A stretch of DNA of 64,000 nucleotides, from contig JBEWZL010000008.1 of assembly GCA_045837725.1 (NCBI GenBank), positions 124,001-188,000 of the forward strand, written 5' to 3'. Position numbers and translations under genes: made by a program. Below the pieces are notes generated by a model. It searched no databases, was not told where the DNA came from, and saw only the letters and a program-made list of their open reading frames with translations. Positions 1-11,966 of this stretch are shown here, one piece after another; the first letter of the stretch is position 1; each line of letters opens with the position of its first letter. This DNA is from Vermamoeba vermiformis (lineage: Eukaryota > Tubulinea > Echinamoebida).

Positions 1-2325
1 AGACGATTCTGTTCTCGATGCAGCTTGGGAATACTTGAGCAAAGTGCCTGAAAAAGAATTGAGTGACTTTTTGACCTTTTTAATTGAGACTTGGGTCGAT
101 AGTCTCGGTACGTTTAGTGTATAATAATATATATATACCTATATGTATATTAACGATATTTATGGCACGCAGCTAGCGGACAAAAGAACACTGGCAAGAC
201 ATCCAAGTCGTCGATGATTGGTACGCAATGTGAATTCAATTAGAAATTAATATGCGAGGTGCATTATAATAGGCATAGTATTAATATGGACGTATTTGGT
301 ATTATAGGCCTCGGTATTCAAGTGTTGATGGACGTTATTTTGCGTCACAAACCTGAATTGATTGCTGGCGACAAATTCATCACTGACAAGTTCAAAAAGA
401 AATATATGCAACAGTACGTAGTCTATTAGCTCATAATAATATTTCCTCCTATTAATTTAGTGCAATCAAACCAAACGAAAAAATTAATATTTTTCAATTC
501 AAAATTCAATTGAAATTAGGCTTGTACAGTGCTCAATGCTTGATTTCACTTGATCAATGTAATCGATATTAATATTCATATATAGAGCCAATAACGTGCA
601 CTTGTTGAATGGCAAGACGTACGGCCATCAGATCTTGTACATTGCTGGTCAAACTTTGAAGTCAAATCAGCCTTATGTAGCGCTCTATTGTGAGTGAATA
701 ATATACACTGAACTATATATATACTAATACTATTTATTAGTGTGGTTCAAGCTGTTGTTGCCGACAATTTATGCCTCCAAGTCACTCGACACTCAGATCG
801 ACAAGGAAATTTTGTCCTTTGGCGAATTATTAGCTGCCATGTACGTACATAATATCGTTGTTATAATATAGCCAATAATTAATTATGGTATTAGTCCTAA
901 GGCCAAGTTCCGTTCGAGCGGATCTAGCTCCGAATATGCCTCACCGCGCGCCATTGAAATGTTGATTGAACTGCATTACAATCGCAACATTGCTTCCACG
1001 TATCCTTATTCACATTAGATATTATACTGCAACATGATTATGAATATTCATCATAATAATAACCACGCCCCTGTTATTCCTTAACATGACATTTCCAGCG
1101 ATGCCAAAGCCAAGTTAGAAGCGCTGTACAATCACGTGATTGTAAGTCAATTTGAATACAATAGCGCGCCTTATATAGGCAGCACCTAATGTTACTATAA
1201 TTAGAGCGTGGCCTTATTTGGCGATGACAAGTCCCCGCGTCGTTATTTCACCACACTGATGCGTCACGTGACTGAAGATCAGCCCATTCGTGAAGTTGTA
1301 AGTCACGCAGTCTTTGCATAAATTTCAGCAATCATTACCACGCCACGATGCCTTGCTGACACGTGTACTGTGCAGATCTCAGAGCTGTTGGTCAAGTCCA
1401 TGCTGCGTGACGGCGGCTGCAGCAAAGTGTGGCGCGAGCACTATCACGAGATGATTCCGCAATCGAACAACTTGTGCTTGTATTTCTTGGAGAACTTGGA
1501 CAAGATCAAGGGCGAGGTACGTGTCAATTCTGCGTGCTCGACGGGCACTGCTTCTGAATACATATATCGAGTATATATATACATACTCTAGTATTGTATT
1601 CTCATCGGTATTTATCGTTAGAAACGCGGTGCCAATTTGTTGCGCGAGACCTATGAGAACGTGAAACATTTCATTGAAGTCAACGAGGCCCTCAAACAAG
1701 GCACGCACACCGTTGTCAAGGACGGCAAGACTGTCAAGGTATGTACTATATTAATAGTAGCATCAAGATCAGCGGGCCAGTTTAGATCTGGGATGTGGAT
1801 CTTTTGCACGGCTAGACAAATTTTTTTCGATTTGAAATCAACAACAGGCCTTAGTTTAGTGGTAGAACGGAGGGCTGTAGTCCCTTAGACGTCGGTTCAA
1901 TTCCGGCAGGCCTGAATACCCTGGTCAATTTCTTTTTTTTGGTTTCTGTTCATTTTCCCGGATCCAGATCTTTTCGCTTTAATCGTGTCTACGAGGTACC
2001 TAACGCTGCTTTTTAGATTATTGTTGATCAAGACGAACTTGCTCGCTGCGACGCGACCTGCCACGAGTTGTCCCGTGCCCTCTACAAAGCAGGAGTGCGC
2101 AGCGGCAAGGACAAGACAGCGCGCGGAGGCTCAGGACTGTTCGTGTTCTTGTTGCTGTTGGTGCTCGTGCTCGGAGTGCTCGTCTCACTCGGCGGTGTTG
2201 GTCCTTTGGCACCTATCGCCGACAAGTACGCCGTTCAGTTGGGCATCACTCACGCACAACTGAAACCGTTGCGAGATCTCGTCGCTCGTTTGCTGGCTGC
2301 TGGCAAACCTTGGATCAAATTGTGA
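1..2325 (+). CDS. TMEM214-like ER membrane protein, 5' end outside window
   Basis: The gene enters the window inside an exon and runs through about ten short exons to a stop at 2325. The spliced product has an alpha-helical repeat-like body. Segments such as GIQVLMDVILRHKPE, a YMQQ end, a LLNGKTYGHQ stretch and a late ENVKHFIEVNEAL match the order of conserved blocks I know from TMEM214 (an ER-anchored protein implicated in stress-induced apoptosis in animals). Near the C-terminus is one strong membrane segment (LFVFLLLLVLVLGVLVSLGG), followed by about 60 residues ending PWIKL, which agrees with the family's C-terminal anchor. The intron between about 1740 and 2015 holds a tRNA gene. The gene converges on the Arf gene, with 63 bp between stop codons. 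Family assignment is by recall of the pattern, so moderate. Confidence 0.7.
1845..1915 (+). tRNA. tRNA-Tyr (GTA), intron-less, inside a protein-gene intron
   Basis: The sequence folds as a full cloverleaf. The 7-bp acceptor stem pairs CAGGCCT with AGGCCTG, giving the C1-G72 pair typical of eukaryotic tRNA-Tyr. The D arm has the GTGGTA loop, and the anticodon stem GAGGG/CCCTT (one G-T pair) closes a CT-GTA-GT loop. The T arm is GTCGG/CCGGC around TTCAATT. The discriminator is A at 1915. No intron follows the anticodon, although most eukaryotic tRNA-Tyr genes carry one. It sits in sense orientation inside an intron of the TMEM214-like gene. Confidence 0.9.
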
Positions 2326-2388
2326 AGAAATTACGTGTGAAAAATATCAAAAACTAAAACAACAATTATTTATCAGTACAAACCTCGT

Positions 2389-3905
2389 TTATTGTTTTTG
2401 TTGAGGCACGCAGTTCTCATTGTACACGACACTCGTCATATTTACAGTGATTTCGAGTGGTTGGTCGTGCAAGTCTTTCTTAGCATCGCTCTCACTGGGC
2501 AGAATGGGCGCGAGAGTGAGTGGTTTGACATCAGGCTGGACCCACGAGCTCAGTGCTGTCGGCGTGAAGATGACTGCAGGTGTGTAGTACTCGAGGTGCA
2601 GTCGTCCGTTAGTGAGTTGCGGATGTCGTGCGACAAAGTGTTCGAAAGATTCAGCTTGTGATTTGTTCTCGTTCAAACACTCGCGGATGATGGTCACCCA
2701 GAATATCGTCATTGTTAAATGGAACGGTTTGGTATTGCTCACTGCTGCGTTGTAAGTACGAATACCTATCATATGAACATTAACATAATTCTCTAATGCA
2801 TAATTCAGCCGTACCATTGATAATTTTCTGTTGCGCGAGGACCGGATCTTGGAACAACGTCAAATACAGCCACGCTACTCGTAAGTGATTCTTATGCCTC
2901 CATTGTGGAATAGGCTACAGGGATGTTATATAAATGTATTTGGTATCATATCACATGTGCTGCACGTACCAGCATAGTGTCTTCAAATGCCTTCAAGAAC
3001 ACGACGTCATCTTTCAACTCTTCGTCTGACGGTAATTTAACGAGGTCTTTGCTCTTATCTCCATCAGTCTTATTGTTCGTAGTATTATTATTAGTGCTAG
3101 TCTTGTTCTTAAAGAACGGATTTAATCGGTTCAACAAGTTCCAGCGGGATGTGCCTTGATTACTCTCCTGCTTCAACGTTTGTCCTAGCCAGTCCAATCC
3201 TTCATATAATCCATCGCCAGATGTTGCAGAGCTGGGTTGAATAAACCACTTCCGTCCATCTAATTAATGTAATTAGCATATTTTCCGTTAAGGCAGTTTT
3301 TTCGTACTTAACACTTGATCCAGGCCTAAAACTGTTGTAATCTCCTCAATGGTCATAACGTTGGGCAAATCCATCTTATTGGCGAATATTAAGAACGGAA
3401 TTCCCTTTAAATCCTCCTCTGCAGATAATTAGAGAAAAGTTAGATGTGGTAATGTACTTGCCTTCAACTAGCTTTTTCATTTCGTAGTCGATAGTATCAA
3501 ATTTCTCCTTAGCAGAAGCATCAATCACGAATACAACGGCTGAAGTATTTTGGAAGTAATGGCGCCATAACGGTCGAATCTGGTTGGAAAATTAAAATTC
3601 AATTCCGAATTATTATTCATTTCAAATAATTTAGGCCACAATTATTTTGAACAAATTATTAATACCTTATCTTGACCACCCACATCGAATACAGTGAATG
3701 ATGTTGTTTGATAGTGTACGGTCTCTACACAGAATCCAATCACGGGCACATTTTCGGTGATGTCGCCCAATTTTAATTTGTACAATATCGTGGTCTATTA
3801 ATTATTAGCACGGAATAATATAATTATTGCTTCTAGTACCTTTCCTGCTCCATCCAGACCAACCATCAAGACTCGATCTTCTCTCTTTTTGAACGCGTTA
3901 CCCAT
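2389..3905 (-). CDS. Arf-family small GTPase with long C-terminal extension
   Basis: The start codon at 3905 opens MGNAFKK, so Gly2 is available for N-myristoylation. The G domain shows P-loop GLDGAGKTT, switch II FDVGGQ, and ANKMD for guanine specificity, spread over several exons. After the usual Arf length (near [11 protein letters not shown]) the protein continues with an Asn/Lys/Thr-rich linker. A further part read as [10 protein letters not shown], then [13 protein letters not shown] and a C-terminal tail, adds well over 150 residues. Arf proteins normally stop near 180 residues. The reading of the last two introns (around 2749-2817 and 2885-2945) is mine and less certain than the G domain. 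Faces the TMEM214-like gene tail to tail. Likely a membrane-traffic GTPase with an added partner-binding domain. Confidence 0.8.
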
Positions 3906-4185
3906 TGCGTGTTGTTTTTGCTTTATTGACTAGTACGCTATGTAGATTGCTCGTGCCAAGTGTTTTGTTTTAACTTTAATTTTCATTGAAACAAAGACGT
4001 CAGCAACTTTTTTTTTTAGCTTTATTTGGACTTGGTTCTCATTTTATTACTCAATGAATATAATAAATATAAAAAGGAGAAGTATTCAATGTGATGTCAA
4101 TAGGCAAAGTAATAAATTAACGCAATGAGAGAACAGCAGGCCCCGTGGTTTACCTTTCTTCCTTATTCAGAGCAAGCGAGTACAC

Positions 4186-4395
4186 ATGATTCAGCTTCAT
4201 AATGTATACTCGCTCGAAGAACACATCAAAGACATTTCACCCGAGGTGATCGTCACTGGTGTGCGTGGCAAACCAACGGGCATTGACAATCCAGCGACGT
4301 TCATTGCTGAGCCAATAGCAGGGCCCATGAGTAGTTCCCATCAGCTCGTTGAATCTGCCTCCGTGCTGGCTTTGTTGCTGGTACCTCTATTGTAA
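4186..4395 (+). CDS. Possible small protein or last exon, unknown function
   Basis: A 69-residue open frame with exon-like composition lies between the divergent start of the Arf gene and the 3' end of the CS/Sel1 gene. The frame stays open upstream to a good-looking 3' splice site (pyrimidine run plus CAG ending at 4170), so it may be a final exon whose first exon I cannot place. The end is hydrophobic (ASVLALLLVPLL), like a GPI-anchor signal, but no signal peptide is visible. It could also be chance. I do not recognise it. Confidence 0.3.
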   Translation: MIQLHNVYSLEEHIKDISPEVIVTGVRGKPTGIDNPATFIAEPIAGPMSSSHQLVESASVLALLLVPLL

Positions 4396-4534
4396 TTCTA
4401 TTGCTAAAAAAGGAAATCAACAGTATTCGAATGTCGAACATTTACTGTGCTATAATATATTACTTTGTACACCTCGCACGTCCATATGAAGACTAGACTA
4501 TTAACAACAAAATCACATTCAAAATGTGCACTGC

Positions 4535-6735
4535 TTAATTCACGCGCTGTGAGTTGGCCATGAAACGATGCACGGTGAATGCAGCCACGAGACCCAACAC
4601 AGCCACTGCACCGACCAACATGCTCTTGCCTGGGCACGAACACAATTAGTACTATGTTAATCGAACACCTTCTATTTGAGTACTCACCAGTGGAAACAGG
4701 CTCGTCATTGTATTCAACTTCTTCGGGCTCATCGCTCTTCTGTGACTTGACTGACTTGCTGCTGGACTTCAACTACGATAATAATATCATTATTAACATA
4801 CTTACACGAAAGAAAATTAGCACTCTATTTGACTTACGCTCTTGCCTTTCTTGGCTTTGGGGTCCTTTGTCGCGCCAGACTTTCCTTTTTTGGTATCTGC
4901 CTTGCTCTCTTCAGCGGCACGAGCAGCACGGGAGTGTTGTTTGTCTTGTTCGGCAATCAATCGCTCCATCACGTCTTCAGCAGGCACGTCATTTCTGAGT
5001 GCAGGATTGAGTTTGACAGCTGCTCTAAAGTGATCACGTGCTCGTCGCAAGTCTATGTCACGACCATCGATCTTCTCGCCCTTGAGCATCAACATGCCGA
5101 GCTGTATCAATGGTAATTAGTCTCAGCGAATCACAATGCATCCCACTCCGTACCTGCACGTGAGCTTCAGCACAGTTGCGGTCAGCTGCTTTCTTCCACC
5201 AGCGAATGGCGTTCTCAAAGTCACGCTTCTCTTTCACGTACAAGTTGCCTATTTTGTACAATCCAAATGGCTCGCCTTTGCTAGCTGCCTCGTTGTACCA
5301 TCGCTCTGATTCTTCGATATTTTTAGCTACGGTGCCCAGACCTACGGAATAAATATCGCCCAACTTGAGCATCGACCACTTGGAGTTGTGTTGTTCAATG
5401 GCCATTCTGCAAAGATGCAAATTAGAATCGGGTAAATTCAATGAACTTCAAGGCCAGTGCGTATAATACGTACTTCAAATATTTAACTGATGCGTCAGCG
5501 TCGGGTGTGACAACAGGCGGTTCATTTTGTCCAAAAATGTCAAGGCCTAAATATATTACAGCTAGTCGTTTTTGTGCCTACAGCAAGAGCGTTAGATCGG
5601 ATCCACACAACTTTAAAAATCATCATTAGAAGTACCTCTAATAGACCCGTGTTAGCGGCATTAATGTAATGTTGCAAACTCTTCTCTAAATTCTGCATCA
5701 ATGAGGTTTCAAATAATTTGCCGAGCTCGTATTCAGACTTGGGATCGATGTCAGTCGGATCCACCCGACCCTCTTTGACAAGTACAGCCCAGAACTCATG
5801 CTTGACCTTCTCTAAATGTATCGTCACTGTACTTGTGGAGCTCTCTATTTGCCACAACGAATCAAATCCATTTATAACTTCATATAATTTGCCCTAATTT
5901 AGAAAAGTCAGACAAACAACATTCAAAAAAGTAAAAAACCGCACAATAGTATTAATAGTATCAATAAATAGCATATAATATCATTATAATTCGCAAATTA
6001 TCGATTTCTTGCATTAACATGATATTGCAAATAAAATTTCGTCAGTGAGCTTAACGAGTGTCAGTCAAATATTTGCTGAAAATCTTTTGGACGAGCTTAA
6101 ACTCGTATTTATGGATTTAATTTAATAAACTAATAGTATAATTATGCTATTAATTGGCGCTACTATCTTACCTCGACATTTGGTGCCTTGCCGCGAATAC
6201 CAGCTTTAATTGTTGTGTTTGTCAACTGAATATCAAGATCACGCTTCGTGGTTCCGGCTATTATATAGGAATATTAGTCATATATACGCTATAAAATTCA
6301 ATTTGACGCTAGATCGCGAAGTAACTGTTCAGTGAACAGCGAAGGACCTTTTTCCGAACAATCTTTAGAAACGAAATATGACAGTGATATTATATTAGCA
6401 TATAATTTATGCATTATTATAATCAAGATTAATTGCTAGCGTTGGCATTTTGGCGAATTGTTAAGAGATCTAGCTTTGCAACATCAATTAACTCACCGCA
6501 ATTTCAAATATTTAAAAGAAAAATATTAAATACTATCGGCGCAAATATTTAGACGCGGTTGTTACTCGAATTATTTGCCGGTTAATTTAGCCAAATTAAA
6601 ATAAAAATAAAAATTGAGATCGAGCTTACCAGGAACTTTAAATGTGACTGTAACAGAATCTAGTGTTTGAATGAACGAGTAAATGCCTTCTTGGTCCTCT
6701 TCCGGAAAATAGGCAACACCTGTTGTTGGATTCAT
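4535..6735 (-). CDS. CS-domain (NudC/p23-like) plus Sel1/TPR repeats, tail-anchored
   Basis: The start at 6735 opens MNPTTGVAYF. Exons 1-3 encode a CS domain: VTVTFKVP, then DLDIQLTNTTIKAGIRG and a GKLYEVINGFDSLWQIE strand with a Trp, the NudC-type beta-sandwich that binds Hsp90 or clients. It is followed by Sel1-like repeats (YELGKLFET, MLKLGDIYSVGLG, LYKIGNLYVKEKR and LGMLMLKGE) and a charged Lys/Glu-rich linker. The last exon encodes one membrane helix (MLVGAVAVLGLVAAFTVHRF) ending nine residues before the stop, a tail-anchor layout. Expected on the ER or outer mitochondrial membrane, facing the cytosol, as a co-chaperone. Introns 2 and 3 are long for this window (about 370 and 270 nt). 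It shares a 508-bp divergent promoter region with the vWA gene. Confidence 0.75.
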
Positions 6736-7243
6736 GGTCTACTTCAGCTGATCTCGCAATGCAAACAAGGCAATATACAAATTAATAAGCCACAGATATA
6801 TACACCAGTAGTGGACTTATAAGCAATCAAAATAAACAGAGAACAAGCTGGGCGAATCAATGCCGCCAAAAGTGAGTTCATTATTTTTTGTCCGTCAAAC
6901 TCAATTCAAGCACAACTGTTCTATTTTTGCGACGCAAGCGATTGTTATATCAGCATAAATATCATTGTACTGACGAGGTAATCTGACTTGATGCACACGT
7001 TAATGGTTTGTTTTTTTTCCGATCTCTCGGTCTTGTTCGGTCTTTATTAATTATCAAGCAAGTAAGAATAGAATCGAATTTAGTGTTAAAAATAGCAGAT
7101 TGACAGGCACCCGTCCTTCCGCTAAATTTCTCAAAACTCAAATTTAAATATTTTTGATCGCGATCCTAACACACATTTTACGTTTTTGATCTCTAAATGG
7201 ACAACGGAGTTATAATTGACAATATTTTAAACACTATTAACAT
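6736..7243. promoter_or_regulatory. Divergent promoter region between CS/Sel1 and vWA genes
   Basis: There is no open frame of substance in these 508 bp. AT-rich stretches alternate with GATC-containing segments (near 7020 and 7190). A short ATG-CCG-CCA-AAA followed by GTGAGT at about 6860 looks like a mini first exon, but I found no matching acceptor in frame. Confidence 0.5.
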
Positions 7244-10200
7244 ATGGAAGCGAATATCTATGATTTTGCGGAGAAGAATGGCAGGGCGCTGCTCAAGGCA
7301 AAGCTAACCAGGTCAGATTCGGCGCAGAGCCAGAAGAACAACTTTGCCTCCTACTGCTTCATATTGGACCAGTCGGGGAGCATGGCAGGAAGACCATGGG
7401 ACACTATTAAGAAGATTATGGCGCAAGTTGAAGTCAGTCCTTTCGCGCATCTGACCACAGCCATTACTTACGCCGACAACTCACTCTTGTTCGAGCCACA
7501 TCGCCTCTCTGACGTTCAAAAGCAAGGCACTCTCGGCTGCACTAGCTTCGAATCTGCGATCAGAGAAATGCAGCGCTGGATGGTGAACCAAGACCAGACC
7601 AAGCCCTTGCACTTCTTTTTCATGACTGACGGTGAGGACAACGCGAGCAGAGATCTCAAGGGCGCGCAGAACTTGCTCAAGCGAACCATTGAAGAGTTCA
7701 AGCAAGACGTCGTCATCAACGTGATTGGCTTCTCGCGGGCCCAAGTGTCATTCTTGGATGAGCTGCGTCAACTCGGCAAGACCGACGGATTTCTCCGTTA
7801 TGCACTGGAGAACGAGGCCTTGGAGACCAAGTTGAGCGAATTGTTGGACTTTATTGAAGTCTCGATGCCCGTGACTGTACACTGCTCGTGGTTGAAGGAT
7901 CCGATCGTCACTCAGGCCACCGCCAGTGCCACCGAACCAAACAGCTATTCCATCGCTGAGTGGATCGACGTCATGCCACCAAAGTTTGACGAAGATGGCG
8001 ACGAGTCTTTGAAGCCGAAAGGTAAGTCTAACAGTGTTCCCTTGCGTTACTAGTCTTTGCTAATGTCATGTATTGCAGTCACTTTACTCGCAGGCAATGA
8101 CACCGCAATTGAATTGCCAGTAAAAGTGTGTTTGCCATCGATATTCGAGTACCTCTTGGAGCTTGAGCATCGCAAGGTCGATACGCTTGAAGACGCCAAG
8201 CACGTGTGCTGCGAGCTCGGTCAATTGCGTGCCTCCTCGTTCAGATTGCGCAACATGGCCATGCGCATGGAGTTCGAGGTCGCGTGTCAGGACTTGATGG
8301 AGAGAACCAACGAGTTCATCAAACTCAGCGCTGACTCTGCGCTATCAAGTGTCGCCATTACTGCGCTGAAGAAGGACTTGCAATACGACACCAAGTTCTC
8401 CAAGATGCGTGTACAGCGCAAGATGAACGTTCGTATTGCTGAGAACGCGCAAAGATTGTCCACCTTGGACGTAGACTTGGAGAAGTGGAAGAATGATTTG
8501 CAGCCTGAAGACATGGTCGCTGTGCCGTTGGATGGTTTCAACGAGGAGATCAAGTGTGAAATTTCGTGGAACTCCTTGGAGGAGATTATGAACGATCCGA
8601 ACGACTTGATTGGATTTGGTTTGCTCGTCGCACGTGGTGAGCACTTGCTCGACGCACCCACCACCATCAAAGTCGAGTCCATCAGCACCACTCTGATGAC
8701 CCGCTTGACCTTCGAAGAGTCATGGTTGCACCACTTGAACAACGCCGCTAGTGACCCTGGAGGTGGTTTCTCAGGCGAGGCCAAGCCGATGGTTGTAGGC
8801 AAGTCCCGCGAGCCAATCAACGCTTGGTTGCCGCTCTTCGTCAATCCAGCTCACGCTCGCAAAGCTCGTATTTTGATGCCAGTCTTGTTGGGTCAGTTGG
8901 TCATGTTGAACCCGTTCGGCTTTGACAAGTGGCAGAGCCGAGTATTGTACACCATTCAGGCTTCACTCATCGCGCAGCTCGCTGACAATGATCGGTCTCG
9001 TTGGATTGCCGAACAATTCACCATGTTGTGCACTGAACTGTTGCCGGCTCTGCAGCCAGTGATTTTCAGCGGTGACAACAGCTTGCAGAAGTTCATCTCC
9101 GATCCGGCCTTGCGAAACAAGACTTCGTGGCCAAATTTGTTGACTGTTGCCGGCCTAGCCATGTGCAGCACTCCAAAGAACGAGTGGATGTCGCGTGTCG
9201 TTGGAGATTTGTACCCAATCATGTGGCAAGAAGCACTTTACCGCAATGTCCGTGAGCACTTCAAGGGACAGCCAGCACTGCTCGTTGACCTGTTGAAGAA
9301 ACTCGTCTCATTGCAGCCTGATGAAGTACGTGAGATGACGCTCAAAGGTGAGGTCAAGGACGAGGTCTGGTCCTCGTGGTTCGAAGAGGGCTGTGACGCA
9401 TTGAAGATGCCTTCATATGTTGTCGAGGTACGTTATACATTTATTTCCTATACATTTATTAATTATTAATCTCTTTTGACAGGGATCGACCTTCGTTGCT
9501 CCAATCATGCGTGAATGGAACGAAGACACTGAGAAAATGTTCAGCGCTGAAATGACTGACAGAAAGTTGAGACCGTTCTACTTGGAGAACTCGATATCTA
9601 ACATGCGTCACTTGGCACCGAACATCAAGCACAAGGCATACAGATTGCCGCGTGAGTTCCAGTGGATGACCCTCGCGCACTGTCTCTACCGCGAGATCAC
9701 TGCGTCGATGGAAATTCCAGCACCGAAGCTTGAAGTGCCTGAGAGCTGGAACGACTGTCACGCGCAGCTCTTGTCGTGGATGATTCGTCGCTTGGAGGAC
9801 AAGAACAACGACAACCAAGTCTCCATCGAACTGATCGCGAAGCGTATTCTCGCCACTGATGATCCGATTGCATTTGCAGCCAAGTTGCGCCGTTACGCCC
9901 CGTTGAGATCCGGCAAAGTCTTCGAACAGATCGAAGAATTGCTTTCAACTGCTGACAACTTGCACTCGAAGCTTGAAGTCCTGTTGACGAACACTGTCGA
10001 TGCCCCGCACTTAGAGGCCAAGAACAGACGAGCTCTCTTGCTACACACCGTGTGGACTCCACCTTTGCACGTGTTCAAGCTCGCCGTTGCCACTCTCGGC
10101 AAGGCACGTGTGAAGGAGATTGAGCGCCTGTTCATTGACCAGCACATGATGGTCGGCCATCTCTATCGTGAGAGCGACATACCCAACAGACACGGTCACT

Positions 10201-10268
10201 GCAACTCACGTCCGAACTCGTCTTTGTCGTACAGATTCACTGGCTACCCGCATCCGTACGACGCTTAG
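7244..10268 (+). CDS. Large von Willebrand factor A-domain protein (970 aa)
   Basis: Three exons (7244-8021, 8079-9427, 9483-10268) splice in frame to 970 residues. The N-terminal ~200 residues are a vWA domain with the MIDAS pattern DQSGSM and a later MTDGED, so metal-dependent ligand binding is possible. The rest is long, soluble and rich in helices, without a signal peptide or membrane segment. Blocks such as INAWLPLFVNPAH and LGQLVMLNPFGFDKWQ occur in it, which I do not place in a named family. Exon GC content is high and codon use looks like that of a highly expressed gene. Probably cytosolic. The vWA part is secure; the function of the C-terminal 700 residues is unknown. Confidence 0.85.
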
Positions 10269-10838
10269 AGCAAAGCAAAATCTTCTTAGAGGGCAATCAA
10301 TGTGTATGTAAGCCCTTGTATAATGAACACTTTTGTTCCGAATAAAACGAGTTTATTTCGGTCATTTTATGTACAAGAGTCAAAACAGACAATTACAATT
10401 ATTTTTATCGGCCGATCCTGCTAAGTAGTATTTACAATTTTCATAAAGGTATTAATAAACAAAAAAAGGGTATTAAGTGAGTCAGAGTGATAGAGAGAAG
10501 ACAAGCGCCCAGATCTGCGCTACCGCCACCAGCAAATTCCGAACAAAGCTGCATCCAGAATGAACTATGACACAAGAACTGACCCGGGGCGTAAATCTAC
10601 TACTAACTCTACTAAATTAAAAGAGAGACTCAGTTATCTCTACCAAGTCCTCCCGTCACACTTTCAAGTTATCAGTAAATTTACACTCGATCAGCCACAT
10701 CAAGCCACCGTCCACTCGAGACACAGCTCGTTCTTTCAAAACCGATGTGATAAAGCAAATTGATACTTACTTATACTTCTCTATCAAACTCCTTGATATA
10801 AAACTATTCACAGGTTATTAGCGGATGTAGCACGGGAG
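10269..10838. other. 3' flanks of two convergent genes, no gene seen
   Basis: 570 bp between the vWA stop and the LRR stop. AATAAA-type signals lie near 10341. Open frames here are short and lack splice or codon support. Confidence 0.5.
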
Positions 10839-11966
10839 TTAATCGTCGTAAAGATCGTCTTGCACCTTCAAAAACTCGCTCGTAGGTGTAGCTCTGAAGA
10901 ACTTGAAGCAGCGAGAAGGTGGGTACTTGACTATGAACAAGCTGTGGTTCTCGAATTGCTTCAGATCCTTGTACTCTTTCGGCAGATTCGACAATCGATT
11001 GCCCGCAATGATGAGACCTTGCAGGGCTTGCAGCTTGTTGATTTCGCTGGGCAGTGTGCTAATCTTGTTGTTAGACACGTCCAGGAAGCGCAGAGTAGTG
11101 AGCGAGCAGATCCACTCGGGCAAGACACGCAGCTGGTTCTTGCTCAAGTTGATTCGCTCAACTCGATCTAGATGCGACAGAGACTTGGGCAGCTCGCGCA
11201 ATTCGTTGCCTTGTAAGAAAAGTTCGCTGAGGCTGTTGAAGATGTTGCCAAAGTTCGTTGGAAGCAAAGCCAATTTGTTCGCATCGAGCTCGAGCTTTTT
11301 CAGACTTGCAAACGCGGCGTATCTTGAACCACTTTCAACTGCTGAGCCGATTGACGCGTCGATATCGAGCTCTTCGATGCCATTCTGCGATAAAGCAAGC
11401 TCTTGCACTCGAGGAAGCAGCTTGGTAACAGATGGAAAAGCAGTGAATCTGTTGTTCTTGAGGTTGAGTTTCAGTAGGTTCGACATGTCCTTCATGCCAT
11501 TCGGTAGCATAGACAGGAGGTTGCCGCTGAGGTCCAACTCTTCTAACTGGTTCAGACGTCCGATTTGTTCGGGCAAAGTAGCAATCTGATTGTTGGCCAG
11601 ATTAAGCTTCTTGAGATGCGAAAGGTTCTCTACAAACGCGGGCAACTCCGTCAGCTTGTTGCCGCTCAGATCCAGTTCGACGACTTGCGAGAAATGTTGC
11701 AAAGCCAAAGGAACTTCAGTCCATCCCATGTTCGCCAGATTCAGCGAGATTTTGCGGGAAGCAGCGAGAGGAATCAAATCTTCTAAGCCATGAATATTTT
11801 GAGTGCTATCGGCAGCACTTTCTACAACGTTCAACGGATATGAGTAAGCCCGTCGACGATGATCAATTGAAGCCCCCCTCACTGGGGGCAAGGGTATATG
11901 CGGGATTTCGCCTTCTTCGTTATTATCCATCATCAGTATAGAGACAAATACTGTCGTATTGAGCAT
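10839..11966 (-). CDS. Leucine-rich repeat protein (about 363-375 aa)
   Basis: Single exon. From about residue 70 there are roughly twelve tandem leucine-rich repeats of the short SHOC2/LRRC57 type (LxxLxLxxNxLxxLPxxI), for instance LDLSGNKLTELPAFVENL and LNLANNQIATLPEQIGRL. A capping end carries an FENHSLFIVKY-like motif, then a short tail ending DDLYDD. The N-terminus is charged and Pro-rich with no signal peptide, so a cytosolic scaffold or Ras-pathway/phosphatase adaptor is likely. The first ATG is at 11966. An internal Met-Met pair 12 residues later, before DNNEEGE, is an equally good start. Confidence 0.85.
   Translation of the reverse strand: MLNTTVFVSILMMDNNEEGEIPHIPLPPVRGASIDHRRRAYSYPLNVVESAADSTQNIHGLEDLIPLAASRKISLNLANMGWTEVPLALQHFSQVVELDLSGNKLTELPAFVENLSHLKKLNLANNQIATLPEQIGRLNQLEELDLSGNLLSMLPNGMKDMSNLLKLNLKNNRFTAFPSVTKLLPRVQELALSQNGIEELDIDASIGSAVESGSRYAAFASLKKLELDANKLALLPTNFGNIFNSLSELFLQGNELRELPKSLSHLDRVERINLSKNQLRVLPEWICSLTTLRFLDVSNNKISTLPSEINKLQALQGLIIAGNRLSNLPKEYKDLKQFENHSLFIVKYPPSRCFKFFRATPTSEFLKVQDDLYDD

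Noticed and set aside
6860-6872. Mini first exon (ATG-CCG-CCA-AAA before GTGAGT)
   Set aside because: No acceptor downstream joins it in frame to the vWA gene; an in-frame stop lies just before the vWA ATG.
10560-10763. 67-codon plus-strand frame between convergent genes
   Set aside because: Lies in 3' flanking sequence with AT-rich, non-coding-like codon use.
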